DNA from: Fragilaria crotonensis
Taxonomy: Eukaryota; Bacillariophyta; Fragilariophyceae; Fragilariales; Fragilariaceae
Assembly: GCA_022925895.1 (NCBI GenBank)
Contig: JAKSYS010000425.1
Location: 1 to 53,788, forward strand
Direction of reading: 5' to 3'
DNA: 53,788 nucleotides
Shown here: piece after piece, positions 45,235-53,788 of the stretch
Numbering within the stretch: position 1 is the first letter of the stretch
Layout of the letters: each line of letters starts with the position of its first letter
Translations under genes and position numbers: made by a program
Notes under the pieces: generated by a model
Databases searched by the model: none
Told to the model about the DNA's origin: nothing
What the model saw: only the letters and a program-made list of their open reading frames with translations

Positions 45235-47945
45235 ATGTCCGCGAAGCGGAAAGCAACCGCACAATCAGGAAAGTCTGCACTGAAGAAGCAAGCAGGAAGA
45301 CCTACAAAGAAACATTGCATAGATGATGCAGTAAGAATGGTAAGTGCTTCGTTTGAGAAACGTGGGCTCAATGTAAGCCATTTTTTGGTGGGTGATTGTA
45401 TAAATGTATTTCAAAGTTCGTGTAGAATTAATTTTTTTCTACGGCAATTTGTACTGGGAATTCTTTGCAGGTTATCGATAAAGATCTGCTTTACGATGAA
45501 GCAATCTGGGCTTGTCGTTTGTTTGACACCGTCACTAGACAAACTCTCAGGTACCATGTGAGGAAGGAACTGGAGCGGAGGATGATGCAGAAACAAGAGG
45601 AGAATGGAAAAGTGGGAATGTATGTTGCAATTGGCAAAAGAGATGAAGAGGAGGCGGACACTTGCAACGGTGGGACACATGCGACAGAGGAACAAGTATC
45701 CCCATTGACCACGCCAACAACAAATTCGACGTCAACAGAAGGATCAAGGAGCCTCTCAACTTCAGCAAGTGGAAGGAGCAAAATCAGGAAAACCCCTAAA
45801 CAGGCAAATCAGGAGAGAATCGATGTGAAAGCAGCGTCATCAGAATTTTACAAACGCTACAGTGCCGCATTCAAGGAAGCAACAAGGTTGATCTCCTCAG
45901 GTTGTCACGATGGAACTGCCGAGGAGTTGATCAACAAGTTGAATTTGAAGTACGATCTGATTGCGAATGGGAAAAGGAAGCTTGCAAAGAGCACTATCTA
46001 TCGCGCCATAGCAAAGGGAATTGCAGGTAAGAGTCCTCTGAAAAAGGGTCCGCCTCCAACTGTCCCGTCGTTTTGGTTGAGACGGCGGCTGTTCATGCAG
46101 AAGTGTGTCAGGCGGGTAAAGGTGGAGAGCTGAAGAGTGTAGACATCAAACGTACGATAGAGCCGCCATCTTGGGAACATATGGAGAACGCCTTCAAGGT
46201 GGAAACGGTTTGGAGGAAGATGAAGCAGGAATATCCAGAGAAGCTTCAACCTGTTAGATTAATGAGCGTCGATGATTCTCGAGCGCAGTGGACAACCTTC
46301 ACCAATCTGCAGCAATGGTTCAATGATGTCAAGACCGACATCATCAATACTGGGCTTGTACTGGACCAAGAGGTAAGAGATCCGGCGAGTGGAATGCTTA
46401 TATCAGAGCTGGATTTCCGTTCTGATGAGGTTCGACGTCGATTCGTGAACATGGACGAGACTCATCATGACCTTTCGGTCACTGGCGACCGCGGCGGACC
46501 ACGTGCTGTGATGTATCATAATCCACAGTATCAACGTGGTTGTCGACGAAGTGTGAAATCCTCTCGCCACGTGACAGGTGTATATGCAACTAATGCGGCA
46601 GGTGAAGTCCTACCGCCCATGTTCATCTTTGATTCGAATGCTAAGACTGACGAATTTTCGTGTCAAGAATAGTTGGCTTGAAGGCCTTCCAACAATAACT
46701 GGACGATTCGGCTGTCCGACCCTGATTGAATCATCAAGCTTCTACGCCGTGCGATCAAAAGGATCTATGGATGACTCGCTACTAAACAGTTATATTGAAG
46801 ACGTTCTGTTGCCCTTGTATCCTAACATAAACAAAACGGCATCTTTCGATGCAACAGGTAAGAATGCTTCTTGTTCGTTGATTCGTCATCATGTTCCTTC
46901 TCCCACCACTTCTTACTCTGCTTTCATTGTCGCATGCAAAGGTAAGCTTCTTGCAGGTCCTGTTGTCCTGAAGCTCGACTCGGGCCCAGGTCGTATTGTT
47001 GCGTCGCACGAGAGTATCCTCAAGCGCGAAGGTTACTTCGAAATGGGATTAATCATTCTTGCTGGTCTCCCCAACGCAACAAGCGTTCAACAAGAAATGG
47101 ACGCCCTTTATGGGCCGTTCAAGTCTGCAACTTACAGTCGAGGTGAGATGGTTGTAATGAGGAAGATAAAGGAACGAGGCGAGCGTCAGGGTACGAACGA
47201 TCCGGGACCAGCCATTGTATCCTTGGGTTTTGAGGATCTGTCCACGATTGTAGATGGGAATGATGGTGACGATGTGAGTATGAAGCCATTCAGTAAGTGC
47301 TTCACAACCGACAAAGTCTTGCGAGCTTGGAACAAGATTGGATTCGTTCCCTTTACAAGGAAATGTCTTTATGACAAGAAGGTTCGTCACGAGCTCGGTC
47401 AAGATGATGCCAATGTTGAGTTGGAGAATTTGCAGGAGGACTATGCTGGCCTTGTGTCAAACGCCGAGAGCTGTGGAGCAAGCAAAGGTGTGTTTAATGC
47501 ATCTATCGAGCGCGTTCGAAAGCTTGATAGAGCTATTGATGAGGATGAGCAGGTTCGGCAATTGGTTGCGACCAGAGGTGCCTTCTTAGCAGGTTCGCTG
47601 TGGACGACATGCAAATCGAGGGTGGGTAACTGTCGTGTGACGCTGCGAGCGCAACGTGAGCAAATGGCGATTGACGAGGCGAAAGCCAACACTGTAAGTC
47701 AAAATCGTTTGGATCGCCAGGCAAAGCTACTGGCAAATGCACAGACAGCTTTACAGAAGTTCAGAACAGCTGGTGCAATGTCAATGACCGATAAGGATTG
47801 GGGTGACGTTGTGAGGTGGGTTCTGCCTGAGGCAAAGGTGTCGGGTCTCATGCGAGACTTGAAGAAAAAAGAGGCCATCATCGCAAAATTGGCGACTCTG
47901 GAAAGGGACTGGACAACATACATCCCGGCACCAACAGAACTTTAA
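45235..47945 (+). pseudogene. Pogo/CENP-B-like DDE transposase, frame broken twice
   Basis: Exon 1 is 45235-45372 (basic N-terminus MSAKRKATAQ...), followed by a 98-bp intron (gtaagc...tttgcag). Exon 2 starts at 45471 and stays open to the helix-turn-helix region (KLAKSTIYRAIAKGIAGKSPLKKGPPP). At a TTTT run (46071-46074) the coding frame shifts; one T more would keep it. A second shift is at TTTT 46655-46658, where one T fewer would keep it. The catalytic core is recognisable: first Asp in VNMDET (46454), second in LKLDSGPG (46977), third in QEMDALYGPFK (47100), a DDD set as in pogo-like enzymes. The context TGVYATNAAGEVLPPMFIFDS also fits. The C-terminal ~200 residues are helical. I see no terminal repeats, so this is either an old stranded copy or an intact gene with assembly errors. 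Typical activity would be cut-and-paste transposition at TA. Confidence 0.82.
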
Positions 47946-48531
47946 AGGCTCAGTCCTTTCAATACGGTAGTTCTAAACACATCAAAATCACTTGGAATCA
48001 AATCCTTCATCATCTTCCTGTTCATTCTGCATCATCATGGTCGGAAATGAATTAACGCAAAATTGTTTTCAGTCCCGTCCCGTCTTATTTGTATGGGAGT
48101 CTCGGTTCTATGTTCTATATATCCGGGTTCGAAAATAGCCGACCAAACATAACTTCATCAATAACACTACTTCTTCAAATCTTCTTGATTTAATCTGTTC
48201 ACGGGATAAAGCTCGTGCGTTTGGTATGTCTTGAGGACCGTACGGTGATTTCTTGGTGTCGATTAATTCTGTGGCTCCCACTACTATGTTTATACTTGTA
48301 CTATATCATAGCACTAGTACGAGTACTCCAGCACTGTCTATGTACGAGTACCGAGTACCATCAGCCCATCCTCAGCCTGAGGACGGATGTGATGGATACT
48401 CGGAAGGCAGCAAGGTCGCCTACCAGTCGATCACTTCAATCATCGATCATCGGATCATCGGCCATCGCAGGTCAACAGTAATTGCTCTATCGTAACTAGT
48501 AGAGCAACACCGCTAACGCCTTCTTGAGATC
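47946..48531. other. Spacer upstream of the eIF2B epsilon gene
   Basis: About 590 bases with no open frame of interest. It ends with a short leader before ATG 48532 and must contain that gene's promoter. No inverted repeat matching the 5' flank of the transposase relic was found by eye. Confidence 0.45.
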
Positions 48532-50751
48532 ATGGGGAAACCAAAGTCAGCAGGAGGAGGCGGAGGTGGTGATGATTCTAAGCGAGAACAACCTCTTCAA
48601 GCTGTACTGCTTGCTGATTCATTTACTCGCAGCTTTCGTCCACTTTCGTTAGACAAGCCGAAAGTCCTCTGCCCTCTCAATAATGTCACCATGATTGACT
48701 ATGCCATCGAATTTCTGGCTGGCGCGGGTGTCGAAGAACTCTTTGTGGTGTGTTTACGCGACGAGGTGGAACATCACGTCCAGAATAACTACTGGGCGAA
48801 GAGCTTTATGCAAGTTCATTTCGTCAAGGATAGCTCCCTAACAAATGCTGGTGATGCGCTGCGGGAACTTGATAAGCGCAACATGGTACAAAGTGATCCT
48901 TTCATTCTAATGTACGGAGATACTGTCACCAATGTTGACATCAAACCAGCTCTAGCTGCTCATAAAGCGAGACACAAGAAAGACTCATCCGCAATGATGA
49001 CCTTGCTGATGAAGGAAGTTGGCGGTTGGAAAACAGAACCGCGGACCATGTTTTCGTCAATCCGGTCATCGCAGGATGATTTGGTTGTTGGTCTGGATCC
49101 AACGAAAGACAACCGCATCCTCGTTTACGACGACCGATGCTATCGCAAAACCTGCACAGTCCCATGCTCTTTCTTTACGTCTTCATCACAGGTGGATCTT
49201 CGATGTGATCTGTTGGATTGCGGAATTGACATTTGCAGTCCTGATGTCCTCGCACGATTCTCAGACGAATTCGACTATCGAGACATTCGACGGGAATTCG
49301 TGACGAACTCAGTCGCTGAAGAAGAAGAAGGTTTGCAAAACAAGATATACTGCCACTTGTTGTCAGATCATGAATACGCCGCGCGTGTTCACGACTTTAA
49401 CACCTACGCTGCTGTATCCAGAGATCTGTTGCAGCGATGGTGCTATCCAGTCGTGCCTGAAAATCTACCTGCTGGATACGAACAAGAGTATCGATACGTG
49501 CAACGTCACTGCGTGTATTGCGAAATGAAAGGAGGCCGCACCAAAATTGGTCGCTCAGCCACCATTGTAGGCGCCAGCATGATTGGTGCACACTGTGAAA
49601 TCGGAGAAGATTGTGTTATTGAATCAACAGTCATAGGGCACGACTGCCGGATTGGAGCCAAGGTGACGTTGGAGGGTTGCCACTTGTGGGGAACAGCACT
49701 CATAGAAGACGATGTTGCAATCATGCAGTCCGTTCTAGCTCATGACGTCATGATTCGAAGTGGTGCGAGGATCGGCCGAGGCTGCGTGATTGGACGAGGT
49801 TGCGTCATTGGAAAAAATGTTGTGCTCCCTGAATTCACCCGAATTACGCTTAAACAAGACAATGATGCAGATGAATATCACGGCTTCGATGACTTTCACG
49901 ACGACAGGGAGACGAAGGAGGTGAAATCTGTTGATAATGATGTTATCGTTTCAGACCTCGACGCGGTCGGCCCTGATGGTCAAGGTTGCATATGGCTACC
50001 GACTGCGGAAGAGTACGAGGATGATGACGAATTGTCTCAGCTGGAAGTGATGAAGGCCCAAAGCGTTGGGTTCGATCGTACTGGCCTTTATAATGATCGA
50101 ATTGAGCTTCAGAAGGAGGCGTACTCAAATTTCGATGACGTGGGCGTGATGGATCAGGATATCGAAGATTTCGATGACGACGCTGTCACCTTTGGTGGCG
50201 ACGCCTACAGTGGGCAGCAAGGTGCACAAATAGCTGGTCGACAAAAGGGAGTGGATGTTGTCAAGGAGCTGAAAATCATCTGCCTTGAGTCTGAGGACTC
50301 ATACCCCATCGAAAATCTGGCAATTGAACTCAACTCCTTCAAGTTCAGTCAGAATGCAACGTATTCTGACTGCACAATGGCTGTTATGCTTGCAGTTCTC
50401 GAAAAAATGGATATTGTCCAGTCCATGAAGGCTGGAAAGTTGGTAGCCGGTCTCAAGTCTCAACTAGTACGTTGGGCTCCTCTTCTTCGCAAAATGAGCA
50501 TAGGCCTTGACGAAGAGAAGAGCATTATTGTAGCATTGGAGCGTGCAGCTACAGGCGGTGGTGCTATGGGGGAAACGCTTAGCGCCGAGCCAAATTTCCG
50601 ATTCATGCTACAAACCTTGCATGATGAGGAACTTTTGAGCGAGGAAGCCATTCTCTCGTGGGCTGCAGGCCGACGCGATGAAAACTCCGAGAGTGATATT
50701 GGCAGATTGTTCAATCAGCAACCAACGCAAGACTTCTTGGAATGGCTAGAG

Positions 50752-50783
<32 letters not shown>

Positions 50784-50820
50784 TGATGACGACGAAGATG
50801 ATTCTGATGATGATGAGTAA
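48532..50820 (+). CDS. EIF2B5: Translation initiation factor eIF2B epsilon subunit (catalytic GEF subunit)
   Basis: A 762-residue single-exon protein. eIF2B recharges eIF2 with GTP, and the epsilon subunit holds the catalytic part. The N-terminal half is a nucleotidyltransferase-like fold (LQAVLLADSFTRSFRPLSLDKPKVLCPLNNVTMIDYAIEFL, then GDALRELD and FILMYGDTVTNVDI). It is followed by a left-handed beta-helix of hexapeptide repeats (about 335-440: IGRSATIVGASMIGAHCEIGEDCVIESTVIGHDCRIGA, VIGRGCVIGRGCVIGKNV). An acidic linker precedes the W2/eIF5C HEAT domain (about 573-745), which contains the exchange activity. The aromatic-acidic end QDFLEWLEDDD is typical. The Asp run that closes the protein is coded by a (GAC)n repeat. 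Order and length match the family, so I am confident. The gene is convergent with the small acidic protein. Confidence 0.95.
50747..50817 (+). repeat. (GAC/GAT)n trinucleotide tract coding a poly-acidic C-terminus
   Basis: A GAC run followed by GAT/GAA variants in the last codons of the eIF2B epsilon gene. It encodes more than a dozen consecutive Asp, then Glu/Asp/Ser. It is likely length-variable between alleles. Confidence 0.9.
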
Positions 50821-51138
50821 TATGTGCATTTAGATGAACGCTCCAGATTCAGCTTTCGCGTAGAAATCATGAAGTTGAAGTCAAATCCTTTCTCGCACCA
50901 AAACCCGAACATCTCGGTGAAACTAGTTAGACGCGATGCATTTCTTCGAATAGAAACAAAATGACACAGCATATTGGAATGCACGCCATATCGCTTGTGT
51001 TTAAGGTATTGCTTTTGTTGTAAATTTCGGCATGCTGGAAAAGTGTCGACTTAACAGATGGACTAGCACTGTACAATAGTAAGAAACGATTGTGTGGGTG
51101 ATACGGTGACCATTTGATCACTTCATAGTGCCTGCAAA
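50821..51138. other. Short convergent spacer
   Basis: 318 bases between two stop codons facing each other. It should hold both 3' untranslated regions. No repeat or frame of note is visible. Confidence 0.5.
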
Positions 51139-51594
51139 CTACGAGTGAATTTCCGAAATGTGGAACCCCAACAAGCGACGATGCTTCTCGTGAGGAGTCA
51201 TCTCGTCATCTTCGTCAAACGTGTCATCTTGCAAGAAGAGTTCTTTCTCTTCTGATGTCAAAAAGTCCATACCCGACTGCAGGCAATCTACCAAAACGCC
51301 CACATCGACAGCGTCATCCTTGCGCAATTCATCGAGAACATCTGCAAAGGAATCAGTAATCATATCAAGATAAAGAGCGCGAAATGCCGTCTCATCAACT
51401 TCCATGTTCTGAGTCTCGTCCTGAATTTCCTTCCAGGCTGCCATGACCTCCTTTCGAGCGGCATCGAGTTGGTCAAAAATTTGTTGCGGATTTTTCCACT
51501 CTGAATCTGGATCTCGGGGATCTTGTTCGGCGTATTGTTCCATCAATGCTACAGCTTTTGTAGCGGCTTGTTCGAAACGAGATGCTTGGTCCAT
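51139..51594 (-). CDS. Small acidic helical protein, family not recognised
   Basis: A 151-residue single-exon frame with strongly protein-like composition. It is almost entirely predicted helix, with no signal peptide or membrane segment. Residues 1-70 contain AATKAVALMEQYAEQDPRDPDSEWKNPQQIFDQLDAARKEVMAAWKEI. The second half has TAFRALYLDMITDSFADVLDELRKDDAVDVGVLVDCLQSGMDFLTSEEKELFLQD, then an acidic DDTFDEDDEMTPHEKHRRLLGF end. The layout resembles small conserved eukaryotic cytosolic or nucleolar factors, but I cannot name one and assign no function. It is convergent with eIF2B epsilon and divergent from the Pin1 gene, so it may share the promoter region 51595-52242. Confidence 0.75.
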   Translation of the reverse strand: MDQASRFEQAATKAVALMEQYAEQDPRDPDSEWKNPQQIFDQLDAARKEVMAAWKEIQDETQNMEVDETAFRALYLDMITDSFADVLDELRKDDAVDVGVLVDCLQSGMDFLTSEEKELFLQDDTFDEDDEMTPHEKHRRLLGFHISEIHS

Positions 51595-52242
51595 GATGGT
51601 GCTGGATTGTCCTCTCGCAAGGCAACGAGGCTTCGGGTTCGGTCCAACAAGAAAATGTCAGACGTGCATATACTGTAGTTCTGTATGTAATCGCAGTAGT
51701 AGTACGCTACAAGGATAGCGCTCATGGTATAAAGTGACGGTAAGCCGTATGCATAAATATAAGGCGATATGGCTAACGTGTGTACCTGGTACCACGTACT
51801 CAGTTCCACATACGTGTACTACTACAAGATTTCATACTCCAAATTCCAACTTGTACTAGTGTATCGTGAAAGTTGGACCACTCCGACACCCGACACCCGA
51901 CACCCGACACTCTCAGAAATGAATGGTTTTCCGAATGACATTGAGCGCCTGACGGACAGAAATGCAATCCGTGGACTAATTTAGAAAAGACGTAACAGTT
52001 CAGTTCAGCACCAGCTCTCCGAACTGTTGCATCGAATCTTGGAACGCTGTTATAGAGTTCGATCTTCCAAGAACGATATGATACGGCGCCGACGAGAACT
52101 TGCAACTTTGAATACTGCTCCATGACTCGCTTTTAACAGTTGTTGTCTCGAATATCCTCCACAAGAGCGAAATTGTAACTATCAGCACAGAAGCAGTGAA
52201 TTCAGCGGCAATTACAGAACTACGACCTTAAACTCATTCATC
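51595..52242. promoter_or_regulatory. Divergent intergenic region between the small acidic protein and Pin1 genes
   Basis: 648 bases containing both promoters by position. A short CACCCGA tandem (about 51886-51908) and GTAC-rich words near 51780-51860 are the only structure. No named motif can be defended. Confidence 0.35.
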
Positions 52243-52974
52243 ATGGAGATTGAAACAACAACAGCGGACTCGGACGACTCATGGATTGCGAATGCATTAA
52301 AAGCGAATCCTCCCCCTGATTCGTTGCCCAACGGCTGGATTGTTCGATCTTCGCGTTCGCAGCCGGGGTACTTCTTTTACTACAATCAAGAGACCGGTGA
52401 AGCCCGATGGGAAAAGCCAGTTCAAGCAAAGGCGATGGATGTTGCTCCTTCACGTGCATCCGCCCCAGACACATCGCCCAATCACGCCGAACGCCCGACA
52501 CCAAAGGCAGTGCCACTAACTTCAACTTCAGCGACGAAACGCGAGGCACCAGAAGCAGTCTCAACGTCAGCCACAGAACCTGATGCCAAGAAATCAAAAC
52601 GCTCAGCTGCTGAACCCAAAGAAGTCCGCGTGTTGCATATTCTCAAGAAGCACAAAGGCTCTCGTCGTCCATCGTCCTGGAGAAATCCAAACATTACATC
52701 CACTTTGGAAGAAGCCCGCGAAGAATTGCAGGGCCTGGTGGATGTCTTGCAGGAAGTTAAGGACAATCCCGAGGAAATGAGGGCAACCTTCGAAGAATTG
52801 GCTCGCACGGAATCAGACTGCTCGTCGGCGAAACGAGGTGGAGATTTAGGTTTCTTTGGACGCAAGAAGATGCAACCAAGCTTCGAGCAAGCTAGTTTCG
52901 CTCTCGATGTTGGAGGAATGAGTGATGTTGTGGAATCAGCAAGTGGTGTGCACGTTATTTTACGAATTGGGTAG
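52243..52974 (+). CDS. PIN1: Pin1-type peptidyl-prolyl cis/trans isomerase (WW + parvulin)
   Basis: A 243-residue protein. The WW domain is at 28-60 (LPNGWIVRSSRSQPGYFFYYNQETGEARWEKP), a ~65-residue Ser/Pro/Lys linker follows, and the parvulin domain is at 127-243. Residues matching human Pin1 catalytic and phosphate-binding positions are present: H132, K136, R141 and R142 (in HILKKHKGSRRPSSW), C193 (SDCSSAKRGGDLGFFGRKKMQP) and H237 (SGVHVILR). So it should isomerise phospho-Ser/Thr-Pro bonds and be active. The linker is much longer than in human Pin1 and carries a KKSKR cluster that may serve as a nuclear signal (inference). A 10-residue insertion-like stretch ITSTLEEAREELQ replaces the human region after the phosphate loop. 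Single exon; convergent with the bL12m gene 167 bases on. Confidence 0.95.
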   Translation: MEIETTTADSDDSWIANALKANPPPDSLPNGWIVRSSRSQPGYFFYYNQETGEARWEKPVQAKAMDVAPSRASAPDTSPNHAERPTPKAVPLTSTSATKREAPEAVSTSATEPDAKKSKRSAAEPKEVRVLHILKKHKGSRRPSSWRNPNITSTLEEAREELQGLVDVLQEVKDNPEEMRATFEELARTESDCSSAKRGGDLGFFGRKKMQPSFEQASFALDVGGMSDVVESASGVHVILRIG

Positions 52975-53141
52975 ATGTATATCATGATGAGACAGAATGA
53001 AGAGGATGACACTTGATGCAATCGTTGGTTTAGTGTGATCTGCATACTCGCCACATGGGTTAGCTTGGCACAATTGTACGGAGTACTATTGAATAGGCAG
53101 GAATGACGAGGTAGACACCTACATCAGGGTCATTATATCTA

Positions 53142-53639
53142 TTATGAAACCTCAATCACAGCTCCAATCTCCTCGAGCTTCGCCTTGAGTTGGTTGGCTT
53201 CCTCTTCTTTCAATCCCTTCTTTATGACCTTAGGGGCGCCCTCAACTAATTCCTTGGCTTCCTTAAGACCCAGACCAGCAATAGCCCGAATTTCTTTAAT
53301 GACCTTGATCTTCGCATTCGGGTCAAATCCAATGAGTTTCAGATCGAACACAGTCTTCGCTTCCACTGCAACCGATTCAGCTCCATCGGTCGACGATCCA
53401 CCCTCTGAGCGAGGCGTATCCGAATTACGGACGTTCATGCCAAGCCGTCGTTGAATTTCCTCGTTTAGCATGTTGATCTCTACAACATCCAACCACATAA
53501 CGCGTTCAAACAATTTGTTCACTCTGGAGCGCGGCGCAACCACAGTCGTGTGATAGCCACATTGTCTCTTGGCGAATTGGAACGTCGACTGACGTGCAGT
53601 CAAACCAACAGTGCGGGGAATGGATTGCATCATTCTCAA
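53142..53639 (-). CDS. MRPL12: Mitochondrial large-subunit ribosomal protein bL12m
   Basis: A 165-residue protein. The C-terminal ~65 residues are the L7/L12 [70 protein letters not shown]. This domain recruits translational GTPases to the ribosome stalk. A stretch at about 45-67 ([22 protein letters not shown]) fits the dimerising N-terminal helices. The first ~40 residues are basic and hydroxylated with no acidic residue ([33 protein letters not shown]), a typical mitochondrial presequence, so a mitochondrial rather than plastid product is likely. The Gly-rich [11 protein letters not shown] motif is intact. Start at 53639 or at Met 53633. The right window edge leaves 149 bases of its upstream region. 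Confidence 0.92.
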   Translation of the reverse strand: MRMMQSIPRTVGLTARQSTFQFAKRQCGYHTTVVAPRSRVNKLFERVMWLDVVEINMLNEEIQRRLGMNVRNSDTPRSEGGSSTDGAESVAVEAKTVFDLKLIGFDPNAKIKVIKEIRAIAGLGLKEAKELVEGAPKVIKKGLKEEEANQLKAKLEEIGAVIEVS

Positions 53640-53788
53640 TTTATAATTTCACGGCGACGACGGACGTGAGTTTGTCGATAAGAATACAAGAGCTTGAAAA
53701 AAGTGAAGCAAGATGCAATCAGGATGAAAGACTACGTCGTCAAGCGTTCGTTTTGAATGAGAGCCGTTGCAATCACCGAAGCTACAAT

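Noticed and set aside
46027-46100. Alternative explanation of the first transposase frame break as a 74-bp intron (gtaagag...catgcag)
   Set aside because: It keeps the frame and has a good donor, but it would remove the KSPLKKGPPP...HAEVC segment that looks like conserved transposase sequence. A one-base T-run change is simpler. It is not fully excluded; RNA reads would decide.
44960-48200. Terminal inverted repeats for the transposase relic
   Set aside because: No pair longer than a few bases with matching orientation could be found by eye on the two sides. A computed search is needed before borders are claimed.

Overview
The window is nuclear DNA of a stramenopile alga, most likely a pennate diatom. 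Several features support this. Most introns are 60-100 bp with GT..AG ends. The genes are compact and often convergent, and are separated by AT-rich repeat-laden spacers. The gene content includes a Tic22-like plastid import factor that begins with a secretory signal, a WRKY19-like zinc-finger protein, a DUF6824-domain protein, a single-pass LRR protein of the diatom type and a decayed Ty1/copia element. The species cannot be fixed from the sequence alone.

Layout. 1-1.26 kb: broken copia pol. 1.3-4.2 kb: nothing firm. 4.2-6.3 kb (-): secreted, membrane-anchored protein built from three copies of a Cys-rich module of unknown function. 6.3-9.9 kb: empty spacer. 9.9-20.8 kb is a dense housekeeping block: a membrane-anchored GMC oxidoreductase (+), a Tic22-like protein (-), a BIG-type Sec7 Arf-GEF (+) and a macro-domain protein (-). 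21.7-24.0 kb (-): LRR membrane protein whose N-terminal region is split off by a one-base frameshift. 25.4-26.6 kb (+): WRKY19-like zinc-finger protein in four exons. 26.6-31.7 kb: repeat island. 31.7-38.9 kb (+): CHD-type chromatin remodeller in eight exons. 39-43 kb: second repeat-rich spacer. 43.1-44.6 kb (+): DUF6824 protein. 45.2-47.9 kb (+): pogo/CENP-B-like DDE transposase relic. 48.5-53.6 kb: eIF2B epsilon (+), an unrecognised small acidic protein (-), a Pin1-type prolyl isomerase (+) and mitochondrial bL12 (-).

The genes do not form one pathway. They cover vesicle traffic (BIG), translation (eIF2B epsilon, bL12m), chromatin and signalling (CHD, Pin1, zinc finger, DUF6824) and the plastid and cell surface (Tic22, LRR, triple-module protein).

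The clearest new structures are mobile. A 702-bp non-autonomous element at 29972-30673 has terminal inverted repeats starting CAGGCTTTGG and an 8-bp target duplication. The matching unoccupied site survives in an inverted copy of the host repeat at 42.27 kb. Next to it lies a ~990-bp foldback element (28617-29604), itself bracketed by a further ~150-bp inverted repeat. Three coding frames (the LRR gene, and the transposase twice) are each broken by a one-base change in a T run. This is either decay or assembly error and should be resolved before those genes are interpreted.
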